From the NCBI RefSeq assembly GCF_900168205.1, contig NZ_FUZE01000014.1, positions 46,207-110,206 of the forward strand: a stretch of DNA of 64,000 nt, read 5' to 3'. The notes under the pieces are model-generated. The model made no database searches, was not told the origin of the DNA, and was given only the letters and a program-made list of their open reading frames with translations. Position numbers and translations under genes: made by a program. Below are positions 19,982 through 29,397 of this stretch, in pieces (position 1 is the stretch's first letter; each line of letters starts with the position of its first letter). The DNA is from Chryseobacterium balustinum (GTDB lineage: Bacteria > Bacteroidota > Bacteroidia > Flavobacteriales > Weeksellaceae).

Positions 19982-19994
19982 ATTTTAAAAAATT

Positions 19995-20570
19995 ATGGCG
20001 GAACAATTTGAAAAATTTAATGACATGGAGTTTTTTGTGGATATGCAACGATGTATCGGCTGTCACTCATGTGAGATGGCGTGTGCAGAATGTGAAACTA
20101 ACGGAGAAACCTCGATGATTCATATTCATTATGTAGACAGAGCAGAAACAATTCAAACCACGGTTCAGGTCTGTATGCACTGCGAAGATCCTATTTGCGC
20201 CAATGTTTGTCCGGCAGACGCAATTACAAAAGACGAGTACGGAATCGTGCACACTGCAGATACTTCAAAATGCATCGGTTGTGCGAATTGCGTGATTGGA
20301 TGCCCGTTCGGAGTTCCGCAAATTCCTGATGAAAGTGCGATGTTGATGATGAAATGCAATATGTGTTACGACAGAACAAGTGTGGGACTGAAACCAATGT
20401 GTGCAACCGTTTGTCCGAGTGGCGCGTTAACTTTCGATACAAGAGATAATGTTGCGAAAAAAAGGCCAAACAGTACTCCGGTCAACCGTTTTATTTTTGG
20501 AAAAGAAATAGTGAATACCAAAGTGAATATTATGATGCCAAAAGGCAGCGAAGAATTAAAAGTTTTTTAA
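19995..20570 (+). CDS. 4Fe-4S dicluster ferredoxin electron-transfer subunit
   Basis: A 191-residue soluble protein with four cysteine groups typical of NarH/HybA/DmsB-type subunits: CIGCHSCEMAC, CMHCEDPICANVC, CIGCANCVIGC and CNMCY with CATVC. It could hold four [4Fe-4S] clusters and bridge the cytochrome b and the molybdopterin subunit. The gene starts 13 bp after the catalytic subunit and is in the same operon. Confidence 0.9.
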   Translation: MAEQFEKFNDMEFFVDMQRCIGCHSCEMACAECETNGETSMIHIHYVDRAETIQTTVQVCMHCEDPICANVCPADAITKDEYGIVHTADTSKCIGCANCVIGCPFGVPQIPDESAMLMMKCNMCYDRTSVGLKPMCATVCPSGALTFDTRDNVAKKRPNSTPVNRFIFGKEIVNTKVNIMMPKGSEELKVF

Positions 20571-20580
20571 ACCTACAACA

Positions 20581-21108
20581 ATGTCAGAAGATAATAAAAA
20601 AATCCCCGCCTGGAAAGCTGATTTTCCTATAAAAAAACGAGAAGCAGCCTATGTGTCTCGCAAAGAATTTATTAAACTAATCACCTTTTTTTCAGGTACT
20701 TTAGCATTGGCGAACGTGGCGGTTCCGGTGTTTAATCATTTTAGAAAAGAAGAAACTATTGGTGAATATTTTGTAGGATTAACCACTGATTTGGAAGTCG
20801 GAGGAATGCGAACTTTCTACATCAATGAGAATCATAGGGTTCCCTATATGCTCATTCGTCTCGCAGAAGATAAATGGAAAGTTTTTGAGCAGAAATGTAC
20901 TCATTTATCGTGTTCTGTTTTGTACAATCATCAAGAAAAAATAATAGAATGTCCTTGTCACCACGGTTTTTTCAATCCAGACGATGGTTCTGTGATTCAA
21001 GGTCCGCCGCCAAGACCGCTTCCACAATTAACGGTTGTGATAAAAGAAGATAAAATTTACGTGACAGATTTCGCTAAAGAAACTAAAGAAACTCACGGTC
21101 ACGGTTAG
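20581..21108 (+). CDS. Rieske [2Fe-2S] protein with Tat-like membrane anchor
   Basis: A 175-residue protein with an N-terminal SRKEFIKL followed by a hydrophobic segment, similar to the Tat-type anchor of QcrA-like proteins although with RK and not RR. The Rieske motifs are CTHLSC and CPCHHG, with the proline loop GPPPRPLPQ after them. It would sit on the periplasmic face. A Rieske protein beside a nitrate reductase recalls the haloarchaeal NarB/NarC arrangement. It has no cytochrome c1 partner here, so it is more likely part of the nitrate module than of a bc1 complex. Confidence 0.85.
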   Translation: MSEDNKKIPAWKADFPIKKREAAYVSRKEFIKLITFFSGTLALANVAVPVFNHFRKEETIGEYFVGLTTDLEVGGMRTFYINENHRVPYMLIRLAEDKWKVFEQKCTHLSCSVLYNHQEKIIECPCHHGFFNPDDGSVIQGPPPRPLPQLTVVIKEDKIYVTDFAKETKETHGHG

Positions 21109-21122
21109 AACGATAATTATTT

Positions 21123-21210
21123 GGGCAACTATTCCGTCTTCCGCTCCCAATCTTTTTGCCAAGGCTTTTCCCAACGCAAAAAAAGGATTTCCGCTCAAGC
21201 CGGGTTGCAA
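21123..21210 (-). repeat. Dispersed structured intergenic element, copy A
   Basis: Read on the minus strand this is homologous to the sequence at 50497-50577. Both start with a GCARCCCGRCTTGA-like block, continue with a CTTTTT...AAAAAG stem and end in GGGAGYGGAAGRCG followed by RGYTGCC. The ends pair as GCAAC with GTTGC here and as GCAGC with GCTGC in the other copy. It fills the space between the Rieske gene and the small membrane protein gene, and no protein is visible. Function is unknown. Confidence 0.65.
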
Positions 21211-21369
21211 CAATTCACTGTTGAAAATTACAGAGAAATCAAGTAAAAATCGATGTAAACGGACTTTTACCCGTTTTTGAAGACTATAATAAACACTGGT
21301 TTTAGACAAAAAATAAGTTTGGCCTAAAGCCCATCGTAATTGAAATAAAATTATTAAAACTGAAAAGAA

Positions 21370-21654
21370 ATGTCTGTACGAAAGAAACCTATAAAAAAAG
21401 TAACCTTCCGCGTCAACGAAATGTTGGTTGCCATCATTAGTATTTACATTTTGCTGGTCAGTTTACAGATGTGGCTTTTGTTTGGAACTATCAATAAAGC
21501 GTTAGACAAAGAGCATATTGATTTTGCTTGGTATTCGGCAATTGGTTCAGTGGTTATTTTTATGTGTACAATTTTCTTTCTGAGATATGTACCCGATATT
21601 CCGACAGGGCAAATCAAAAATTCAAAAACAGAAAACGATGACAAATCCTACTGA
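21370..21654 (+). CDS. Small two-TM membrane protein of the nitrate reductase operon
   Basis: A 94-residue protein with two TM helices (about 17-40 and 54-76) and a short charged tail. It may belong to the family DUF6755, which I recall in similar clusters but cannot verify. Its last 17 bases overlap the start of moaA, so it is translationally linked to the cofactor genes. It may be a small subunit stabilising the membrane part of the reductase. Confidence 0.7.
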   Translation: MSVRKKPIKKVTFRVNEMLVAIISIYILLVSLQMWLLFGTINKALDKEHIDFAWYSAIGSVVIFMCTIFFLRYVPDIPTGQIKNSKTENDDKSY

Positions 21655-22636
21655 TTTACTCGATTCTTTCGGGAGAAAACATGATTATCTCCGGCTTTCG
21701 ATTACTGACAGCTGTAATTTTCGTTGCCTGTATTGTATGCCCGATGAGCCGTTCAAAAGTACGCCTTCAATTGAGTTGATGAATAGTCAGGAAATTTATG
21801 AGCTTGCTAGAGTTTTCGTTCAAAAATTCAATATCAATAAAATCAGAATTACGGGTGGCGAACCTTTGGTAAGAAGTGATCTTGAAACAATTATTCGCCA
21901 GATGTCTACCTTAAATGCAAGGATTGGAATCACCACAAATGGCGTTTTGCTTCACAAATATTTTGATTTATTTGAAGAATGTGGCGTGAAAAATCTTAAC
22001 ATCAGTATCGATTCTCTCGACCGCGAAAAATTCAAATACATCACGAAAAGAGATTTGTTTCAAACGGTTTGGGACAATATCAAAGAAAGTATTAAAAGAG
22101 GATTTAATGTAAAATTGAATGTTGTCATGATGCGAGGTTTCAATGAAGACGAAATTCCAGAATTCATCGCACTTTCGCATCATTATCCGATAGAGTTGAG
22201 GTTTATAGAATTTATGCCTTTTACCGGAAATTCCTGGGAGAAAAATAAAGTGATTCCGATTTCGGAAATGCTGAGTTTAGTTTCCAAACACTTCACTTAT
22301 GAAAAAGTAAAAGACCATAAAAATGATACTTCCAGAAAATATAGGATCAACTCAGAAAGCAAAGGGGTTTTCGGATTGATTTCTACAATGAGCAACTCAT
22401 TTTGCGCAGGTTGTAACCGAATTCGTATCACATCTGACGGGAAAATGAAAAACTGTCTTTTCGGAGCTGATGAATTTGATTTGCTGAAATCTTTAAGAAA
22501 TAATGAAGATCTAAAACAACTCATCCAATTCGGAATCCTCAAAAAACACAAGGAAAAGGGTGGACAGTTTTCTAAAATGGAAAATATACAGAACAATGAA
22601 ATTGTCAATAGAAGTATGATAAAAATAGGAGGTTGA
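21638..22636 (+). CDS. moaA: GTP 3',8-cyclase MoaA
   Basis: A radical SAM enzyme for the first step of molybdenum cofactor synthesis, converting GTP to 3',8-cyclo-GTP. From ATG 21638 it has 332 residues. The SAM cluster motif is CNFRCLYC. The second cluster is in CAGCNRIRI plus CLFG, and the C-terminus ends in the conserved GG. An earlier start at 21587 would extend the overlap with the previous gene and adds no family sequence. Confidence 0.96.
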   Translation: MTNPTDLLDSFGRKHDYLRLSITDSCNFRCLYCMPDEPFKSTPSIELMNSQEIYELARVFVQKFNINKIRITGGEPLVRSDLETIIRQMSTLNARIGITTNGVLLHKYFDLFEECGVKNLNISIDSLDREKFKYITKRDLFQTVWDNIKESIKRGFNVKLNVVMMRGFNEDEIPEFIALSHHYPIELRFIEFMPFTGNSWEKNKVIPISEMLSLVSKHFTYEKVKDHKNDTSRKYRINSESKGVFGLISTMSNSFCAGCNRIRITSDGKMKNCLFGADEFDLLKSLRNNEDLKQLIQFGILKKHKEKGGQFSKMENIQNNEIVNRSMIKIGG

Positions 22637-22712
22637 TTTTTATTTGGCCACCGATAGGATAAAAAAAACATAACGGCAGGTTTTACTATAAACTAACAAA
22701 AAATTTTATTAT

Positions 22713-24245
22713 ATGAAACAATTAATGCTATGCGCTCTGGCTATAGCGGGGCTGGCTTATGGCCAAACACCAGCAATTGAGTGGCAGAAATTTTATGGCG
22801 GAACGAAAGATGATGACGTAATCAGTATTAGGCAGACTTCGGATGGAGGGTATATATTTATAGGAGATTCTGATTCTAATAACGGTGATTTAACATCCAA
22901 TAATGGGAAAAAAGATTTTTGGGTTGTAAAGAGCAATCCCTTAGGAGCTATACAGTGGCAAAGATCACTCGGAGGAAGTCAGGACGAAGAAGCACATTCA
23001 ATCAGACAAACGGCTGATGGAGGATACATTATTGCCGGTGAAACAAATTCAAATGACGGAGATGTCACAGGAAATCACGGAGGGACAGATGCCTGGATTG
23101 TAAAGTTGAATCAAAATGGAGATTTGGTCTGGCAAAAAACGTATGGAGGATCCAATAGCGATTCCGCCAATTTTATTGAACCTACTGGAGATGGAGGGTA
23201 CATTGTTGCAGGGGACTCGAATTCTAACAATGGAGATTTAACTCAAAATAAAGGAAGTTATGATGCATGGGTTTTTAAAATTTCTTCAGACGGAACTTTA
23301 GAATGGCAGAAAAATTACGGAGGAACGGCATATGAAGGAGCAGAATATATTCAAAATACTTCAGATGGAGGATATATCGTAGCAGCTACAACTACCTCAA
23401 ACAATGGTGATTTGACTTCTAATCATGGTGATTTTGATTATTGGTTTATCAAGCTTAATTCAGCTGGAAATATAGAAGGGCAAAAAACTTATGGGGGTAC
23501 AGGTATGGATCAGCCCTATGCAATACATCAGACATTAGATGGTGGTTATATCGCATCAGGAAGATCAAATACACCGAATAATGGTGATGTTACGGGTAAT
23601 CACGGACAATTTGATTATTGGATTGTTAAAGTAAGTAATACAGGAGATTTGATCTGGCAAAAATCTTTGGGTGGAACAAATTCCGATTATGGGCGTTTTT
23701 CACAACCTACTTTAGATGGAGGATACATCGTTGCAGGTTATTCTAACTCAAATAACGGAAATGTAAGCGGAAATAATGGTGGATTTGATTGTTGGATTGC
23801 AAAGCTGAATGAAACAGGAACCATTGAATGGCAAAAATCACTGGGAGGAATGGGTTATGACTGGGGGAGAAGTTTAACGGAAACAGAAGATGGAGGTTTT
23901 GTAATTGCTTTAGGTTCAAAGTCGACGAATATTTCCGCAGGAACACACCACGGAAATAACGATGTCCTACTCATCAAATTAGAAAGAAATGGTTCATTGT
24001 CAACGTCAGAAACAAGCTTGAAAAAAGATTCAACTGTGGCTCCAAATCCTTCAAACGGTTACTTTACGATTAATCATCTTTTTAATAACAGCAGCTTAGA
24101 AGTTTACTCATTAACAGGAAAACTTATACAAAAAGTTAAAAATATATCTGGAAAATCTTATTCAATTGATATTTCTAATCAACCGACCGGAGCATACATT
24201 ATTAGAATTGATAATTTAATTACACTAAAACTGATTAAAAAATAA
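22713..24245 (+). CDS. Secreted seven-repeat protein with T9SS type A sorting domain
   Basis: A 510-residue protein with a signal peptide (MKQLMLCALAIAGLAYGQ). Seven repeats of about 58 residues follow, each starting with a WQKxYGG-like block, then an SDGGYI-type block and an SNNGD-type loop. Seven units suggest a beta-propeller. The final 70 residues are a type IX secretion sorting domain (VAPNPSNGYFTINHLF, then VYSLTGKLIQ). It would be secreted or surface-anchored. It lies between moaA and the next cofactor genes, which is an odd place, and no ligand can be inferred. Confidence 0.85.
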   Translation: MKQLMLCALAIAGLAYGQTPAIEWQKFYGGTKDDDVISIRQTSDGGYIFIGDSDSNNGDLTSNNGKKDFWVVKSNPLGAIQWQRSLGGSQDEEAHSIRQTADGGYIIAGETNSNDGDVTGNHGGTDAWIVKLNQNGDLVWQKTYGGSNSDSANFIEPTGDGGYIVAGDSNSNNGDLTQNKGSYDAWVFKISSDGTLEWQKNYGGTAYEGAEYIQNTSDGGYIVAATTTSNNGDLTSNHGDFDYWFIKLNSAGNIEGQKTYGGTGMDQPYAIHQTLDGGYIASGRSNTPNNGDVTGNHGQFDYWIVKVSNTGDLIWQKSLGGTNSDYGRFSQPTLDGGYIVAGYSNSNNGNVSGNNGGFDCWIAKLNETGTIEWQKSLGGMGYDWGRSLTETEDGGFVIALGSKSTNISAGTHHGNNDVLLIKLERNGSLSTSETSLKKDSTVAPNPSNGYFTINHLFNNSSLEVYSLTGKLIQKVKNISGKSYSIDISNQPTGAYIIRIDNLITLKLIKK

Positions 24246-24333
24246 AGTTCTTACCGGATAATTAATCTATAAGCCAATACAAACTTCAAAAAGCATAATG
24301 CTTTTCAGAAATAAAATCTTTAAACAATTACCA

Positions 24334-24933
24334 ATGAAAAAATTAACAAAGCTAATCGCTGTTGCGATGATTGCAATCACAACACTGCAATGCAAAAAAT
24401 CTGAAACTGTTGTAACCGAAAATCAACCACGAACCTCACAAAATAGTTCTGAAAAAGAAAATCACAAACACGACGAAAAAGATGACTTAAAATACATTTC
24501 AAAAGAAGTAAAAGTGACTGGAGATGTTGTAAATCAATTGACATTAACAGTCGATTCTTTAAAAAAAATGAATGTGAAAGAACTGAATGACATGAAAATC
24601 GTTTGTCAATCTGGGATTACGAAAGACGACATTAAAACAACAAAAGGAGTTCTTCTGACAGATATTTTAGAGAAAGCAAAAATCGCACAACAGGAGCATA
24701 AAGACCGAAATTTTTACATTGTTGCAAGAGCATCGGATGATTACAAAGCGACATTTTCCTGGGCAGAGTTATTCAATAGTCCGACAGGTGAAAAGGTGTA
24801 CGTATTATTTGAACAAAACGGTCAGCCTCTTAAAGAAAAAGGAGAAATGATTGTGGTAAGTCTTAACGATACCAAAACCGGCCCACGACACGTAAAGTGG
24901 CTGAAAAACATTGAAGTGAACCGAGTGAAATAG
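24334..24933 (+). CDS. Lipoprotein with sulfite-oxidase-like molybdopterin-binding fold
   Basis: A 199-residue protein starting at ATG 24334, with a lipoprotein signal ending in TLQCKK. The C-terminal half resembles the oxidoreductase molybdopterin-binding domain of the SUOX/YedY group. It has one conserved-type Cys (KIVCQSG, the position of the Mo ligand) and GPRHVKWLKNIEV. It is much shorter than catalytic members, so it may be a cofactor-binding fragment, or an anion-binding protein without activity. It is embedded in the cofactor cluster. Confidence 0.7.
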   Translation: MKKLTKLIAVAMIAITTLQCKKSETVVTENQPRTSQNSSEKENHKHDEKDDLKYISKEVKVTGDVVNQLTLTVDSLKKMNVKELNDMKIVCQSGITKDDIKTTKGVLLTDILEKAKIAQQEHKDRNFYIVARASDDYKATFSWAELFNSPTGEKVYVLFEQNGQPLKEKGEMIVVSLNDTKTGPRHVKWLKNIEVNRVK

Positions 24934-24995
24934 GAGAGATTAATAAGAAACAATTTTATACCTTCAATTTTTAAACTTTCAAAAACATCTGCAAA

Positions 24996-26192
24996 ATGAA
25001 ATATTTCATCCCTGTTTCCGATGCTAAAAGAATAATCGAAACACAAATTTATCGTACAGAGAAAATAACAGTTTCACTATTAGAAGCTCAAGGTTTTTAT
25101 ACCTCAGAACCTATTTTGGCAACTTTAGATGTTCCTTCTTTTGATAACTCTGCGATGGATGGTTACGGATTTCGATTTGAAGATTTAGCAGATTTTTCAG
25201 AATTAAAAGTTAAACATATCATTCCTGCCGGAGTATCAAAAAATAGTTTTGAGCTTGCTCGGGGAGAGGCTGTACGTATTTTCACAGGTGCAAAAATTCC
25301 TGAAGGTGTTGATACCGTAATTATGCAGGAAAAAACGATAAGGATTGAAGACCAAATTCAATTTAATTGTAATGAAATTTTAAAAGGAGAAAACATCCGT
25401 TTGAAAGGTTCTCAAACTCAAGTAGGAACAAAAATAATAGATGAAAATACATTTGTCAATCACGCGGTTATAGGTTTTTTAGCAGGATTTGGAATTGACA
25501 GAATTGATGTTTACAGAAAATTAAAAATAGGACTACTCTATACAGGAGATGAATTGGTGGAAATAGGGAAACCTCTTCTGGATGGGGAAATCTACAATTC
25601 TAATACGTACACGCTTCAATCAGCTTTGGCTGAAATTAATCATCAGTTGTCATTCATCAATCATGTCGAAGATACGGAAGAAGCTACTTTTTCTGCCATA
25701 AAAAATGGTTTTGAAATGGTGGATGTTTTACTAATTACAGGGGGAATTTCTGTAGGAGATTATGATTATGTGAAACCTGCTTTAGAAAAATCAGGCGTTT
25801 CAGAATTATTCTATAAAATCAAGCAAAAGCCAGGAAAACCTCTGTATTTCGGTAAGTTAAACAAGAAAATTGTTTTTGCATTGCCCGGTAACCCGGCTTC
25901 TGTTTTTTCCTGCTATCATCAATATGTAAAACCCTTTTTACTAGGTTGTTTCGGGCGGAAAGATTTTAATGAAGAACAAGATTTTGCCATTTCAGAATCT
26001 TTTGCAAAGAAAAAAAGCAAAGACCAGACGCAGTTTTTGAAAGCCTTCTATTCTAAAGGTCGTGTGCAAATTCTCAACGCACAAGAATCTTATAAAATGG
26101 ATTCTGTTGCACAGACCAATTGTCTGGTAGAGTTTCCTGAAAATGCAACTGAAATTAATATAGGAGAGAAAGTTACAATATGGAAAGTCTGA
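24996..26192 (+). CDS. moeA: Molybdopterin molybdenumtransferase MoeA
   Basis: Inserts molybdate into adenylylated molybdopterin. The 398 residues include DNSAMDGYGFR near the start, GGISVGDYDYVK in the MogA-like domain and ALPGNPASVFSC. Its end overlaps the following wHTH gene by 13 bases. Confidence 0.96.
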   Translation: MKYFIPVSDAKRIIETQIYRTEKITVSLLEAQGFYTSEPILATLDVPSFDNSAMDGYGFRFEDLADFSELKVKHIIPAGVSKNSFELARGEAVRIFTGAKIPEGVDTVIMQEKTIRIEDQIQFNCNEILKGENIRLKGSQTQVGTKIIDENTFVNHAVIGFLAGFGIDRIDVYRKLKIGLLYTGDELVEIGKPLLDGEIYNSNTYTLQSALAEINHQLSFINHVEDTEEATFSAIKNGFEMVDVLLITGGISVGDYDYVKPALEKSGVSELFYKIKQKPGKPLYFGKLNKKIVFALPGNPASVFSCYHQYVKPFLLGCFGRKDFNEEQDFAISESFAKKKSKDQTQFLKAFYSKGRVQILNAQESYKMDSVAQTNCLVEFPENATEINIGEKVTIWKV

Positions 26193-26503
26193 AAATCAAA
26201 GGCAGAATATGGATTGAAACCGAATCCGGATTAAAGATTGGAATTGGAAGAGCCCGGCTTTTACAGCAAATCAATGATTTGGGTTCTATCACAGAAGCGG
26301 CAAAAGTTTTAAAAATTCCTTACCGAAAAGCGTGGGGAATTGTAAAAGATATTAATTCCAATTCTTCCAAAGAAATCGTCATTAAGGAAGTGGGCGGAAA
26401 AACAGGTGGGAAAAGTTCACTTACAGATTATGGGAAACTGATAGTGGAAAAGTTCAAAACAGCAGAAGAATGTTTTATCAAATTTTCTCAGGATGAAATC
26501 TAA
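26180..26503 (+). CDS. ModE-type winged-helix protein without Mop domain
   Basis: A 107-residue protein matching only the N-terminal DNA-binding half of ModE (IGRARLLQQINDLGSITEAA, then IPYRKAWGIVKDIN). The C-terminal molybdate-binding Mop domains are absent. It might regulate molybdenum genes without directly sensing molybdate, or sense it through a partner. It overlaps moeA and mobA, so all three are probably co-translated. Confidence 0.85.
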   Translation: MESLKIKGRIWIETESGLKIGIGRARLLQQINDLGSITEAAKVLKIPYRKAWGIVKDINSNSSKEIVIKEVGGKTGGKSSLTDYGKLIVEKFKTAEECFIKFSQDEI

Positions 26504-26510
26504 AATCAAA

Positions 26511-27074
26511 ATGAAAGCAGTCATTTTAGCAGGAGGCAAAAGCTCCAGAATGGGACAAGACAAGTCCTCGATGGTGTTGGGTGAAAAATATGTAATACAG
26601 CATGTTATTGATAATTTATCTTCTGTTTTTGAAGAGGTTTTTATATCAGGAAATCATACAGATTATCCAAATTCGAAGGGTATTATTACAGATATTACAA
26701 TACAAAAAGGTCCGATGGGGGGTATTCACTCCGCCTTAGAATTCTGCCGGGAAGATATTTTTGTCTGCAGTTGCGATATGCCCTTCGTTTCTTCAGGTTT
26801 AATTCAAGATTTTCTTCAAAAAAAGGTTGAAAATAAAATTAATGTGGTGCGTCATGGCGAAAAAATATATCCGGTTTTGGGTATTTATCCTCTGGCGGTA
26901 CTCGGTACTCTAGAAGAAACAATTAAAAATGAAAATCTCAGAATGACCAGCTTCCTTCAGCAACAAAACGCTCATTATATTGATTATGATGATGGTTTTG
27001 AAACTCAACTTTTAAATATAAATACGCCGGAAAACTTCCGTGCTGCAGAAATTATAATCAATAAAAATTTATAA
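26511..27074 (+). CDS. mobA: Molybdenum cofactor guanylyltransferase MobA
   Basis: Attaches GMP to molybdopterin to give the MGD cofactor used by NasA/NarG-type enzymes. The signature ILAGGKSSRMGQDKS is at the N-terminus and CDMPFVS follows. I chose the internal ATG at 26511; the one at 26493 overlaps the previous gene by 11 bases and is also possible. Its presence agrees with a bis-MGD nitrate reductase nearby. Confidence 0.92.
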   Translation: MKAVILAGGKSSRMGQDKSSMVLGEKYVIQHVIDNLSSVFEEVFISGNHTDYPNSKGIITDITIQKGPMGGIHSALEFCREDIFVCSCDMPFVSSGLIQDFLQKKVENKINVVRHGEKIYPVLGIYPLAVLGTLEETIKNENLRMTSFLQQQNAHYIDYDDGFETQLLNINTPENFRAAEIIINKNL

Positions 27075-27076
27075 AA

Positions 27077-29140
27077 ATGAAAAAGAACTATGTAGTGGCA
27101 GGAGCAATTCTGCTTTCAGTAAATATGTTAGCACAAGAACAACCAAAGGTAGATTCCTTAAAGAATTATTATGAAATTCAGGAAGTGAATATCTTTGGAA
27201 AAGATAAAAATGAAGGTCCTATTCACAAGGTGGATGTACAATTAATTCAGGATTTTAATAAAACGAACGTCGTAGATGCGGTCAATCTTTTGCCCGGAGT
27301 TAGCATCACACAAATGGGTGCAAGAAATGAAGGAAGTATTTTAGTAAGAGGGTTCAATTCACTCAGAACACCTGTTTTTTTTGATGGTATTCCTATTTAT
27401 ACACCTTATGACGGTAATTTTGACTTAAGCAGATTTACAACTTTTGATATTCATAGTATTTCTGTAGAAAAAAGTTTGGTTTCAGTACAGTATGGACCCA
27501 ATACGATGGGTGGAGCAGTGAATATCGTATCCAGAAAACCTGTAAAAGCTTTAGATATCGATGGGCAGTCAGGCGTTGGTTTTGCAGACGGAACGGGAGT
27601 GAATTCTTATTTTACGGCACTCAACATCGGAACAAGACAAGATAAATATTATATCATGGGTTCTGCTTCTTTATTGAAAGTTGATAATTATCTGATTTCA
27701 AGAAAATTTGACGGAACACCGTTGCAGCCTTCATTAGAAAGAGTGAATTCCGAATCTATGGATGTCAGGCTCAGTGCAAAATTCGGTTATACGCCAAACA
27801 AAACGGACGAATATTCATTCAGCATCATTTCCCAAAATGCAGATAAAGACATCGCTCCCAATGCATTGAAAGCAGGAAACAGCAACTGGAGAAATTACCC
27901 GACGTACGATAAGAGAAGCATGTATTTGAAAACAAGAACTTTGGTTGCCAATAAAACCTTTTTAAATTTTACCGGATATTATGATACCTATTACAATAAA
28001 ATGAAGCAATATGATGACGATCAGTATACTTTGCTCAACAAAAATTCTTCATTTTCAAGCGTCTATGACGATTATTCATTAGGTGGAATTTTAAATTTAA
28101 CGATCGAAGCGATTAAAAATAATGTTATTACACTTTCTGTTAATAATAAGTTTGATTCTCATAAAGAACATAACGAGGAAATTTTAGCCAATACCTCTAC
28201 CGGACAAAAATTTAAAGAAGGTGAACCTGAGCAAAATTATAGGGATAATACTTTTTATGTTGGTGTGGAGGATGTCGTGACAATTAATTCATTGATAAAA
28301 GCCGTAGTGGGAGCTTCTTACAATTCAAGAAATAATATCAAGGCTCAGGAATACGGAACTCACTTTGAAACAGGAGAAAAAAATGTACTGTATGATTTTC
28401 CAAAAGGTTCAGATCACGCTTTCGATTACAAAGGAGGAATTATTGTGGAACCTGTAAAGAATCATTTAATCACACTTTCAGCTTCCAAAAGATCAAGATT
28501 TGCCTCTCAGAAAGAAAGATATTCAAGCCGATTCGGAAGTCAGGTTCCCAATCCGGATTTGAAATCAGAATACACCTGGGCTTATGATATCACCTATTCT
28601 GCAAAGTTGGGAAACAAATTCAACTATGAAGTTTCAGGTTTCATCAATAATGTGAAAGATGCCATTTTTGCCAGAACAGTCGGCGCTTTAGACAACGGAA
28701 ACCCCGTCAGTCAAAATGTGAATATCGGCAAAGCCGTTTTCCAGGGTTATGAACTGGCGTTCGGATATATGCCGATTAAAAATATGACTTTAGGAGCTAA
28801 CTACAGCTATATCGATATGAAAGATAAAACGGAAGGTAGTAACGAAAAATTTACCGACGTTCCGAATCATAAATTAATGGCTTATACTAAATTGGAAGTA
28901 CCAAAATTACGCTCTACACTTAATGTAAATATGGAATTTTATGGAAAAAGATACACAACAAGTACAGGAGATCAGGCACCCGAATTTACGTTGGTTAATG
29001 CTAAATTATCGGTAAACATTGTGAAAGGAGTCAACTTTGATTTTGGTATCAGAAATTTATTGGACAGAGATTATTATTTGTCTTATGGCTATCCTAAAGA
29101 AGGAAGATCTTTTATAACTGCATTGCGATATCATTTTTAA
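27077..29140 (+). CDS. TonB-dependent outer membrane receptor in the Moco cluster
   Basis: A 687-residue protein with a signal peptide (about 1-19), a plug domain (VDAVNLLPGVSI, then GSILVRGF) and a long beta-barrel ending in aromatic ALRYHF. It is 2 bp after mobA and 11 bp before moaD. This position suggests uptake of molybdate, tungstate or a chelate thereof across the outer membrane, but nothing in the sequence fixes the substrate. Confidence 0.88.
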   Translation: MKKNYVVAGAILLSVNMLAQEQPKVDSLKNYYEIQEVNIFGKDKNEGPIHKVDVQLIQDFNKTNVVDAVNLLPGVSITQMGARNEGSILVRGFNSLRTPVFFDGIPIYTPYDGNFDLSRFTTFDIHSISVEKSLVSVQYGPNTMGGAVNIVSRKPVKALDIDGQSGVGFADGTGVNSYFTALNIGTRQDKYYIMGSASLLKVDNYLISRKFDGTPLQPSLERVNSESMDVRLSAKFGYTPNKTDEYSFSIISQNADKDIAPNALKAGNSNWRNYPTYDKRSMYLKTRTLVANKTFLNFTGYYDTYYNKMKQYDDDQYTLLNKNSSFSSVYDDYSLGGILNLTIEAIKNNVITLSVNNKFDSHKEHNEEILANTSTGQKFKEGEPEQNYRDNTFYVGVEDVVTINSLIKAVVGASYNSRNNIKAQEYGTHFETGEKNVLYDFPKGSDHAFDYKGGIIVEPVKNHLITLSASKRSRFASQKERYSSRFGSQVPNPDLKSEYTWAYDITYSAKLGNKFNYEVSGFINNVKDAIFARTVGALDNGNPVSQNVNIGKAVFQGYELAFGYMPIKNMTLGANYSYIDMKDKTEGSNEKFTDVPNHKLMAYTKLEVPKLRSTLNVNMEFYGKRYTTSTGDQAPEFTLVNAKLSVNIVKGVNFDFGIRNLLDRDYYLSYGYPKEGRSFITALRYHF

Positions 29141-29151
29141 AATTTAAATTA

Positions 29152-29385
29152 ATGAAACTTAAAATATTTGGAAAACTCACGGATATCTTTACAACGGATG
29201 AATATAATTTTTCTTTAGAAAACATAAAATCCATTGCTGAACTGAAATTGATGCTTGAAAAAGAATTCCCCAAACTAAAAGAAACGACTTATTTGGTCGC
29301 CGTTAACGGAACTAAAGCAGAAAATACTCAAGCAATCTCTAATGTATCTGAAATAGCTTTATTGCCTCCATATTCAGGTGGTTAA
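29152..29385 (+). CDS. moaD: Molybdopterin synthase small subunit MoaD
   Basis: A 77-residue ubiquitin-like sulfur carrier ending in the PPYSGG tail needed for thiocarboxylation. It is followed 12 bp later by a MoeB-type activating enzyme and then moaE. Confidence 0.93.
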   Translation: MKLKIFGKLTDIFTTDEYNFSLENIKSIAELKLMLEKEFPKLKETTYLVAVNGTKAENTQAISNVSEIALLPPYSGG

Positions 29386-29397
29386 AATTTAAACATA

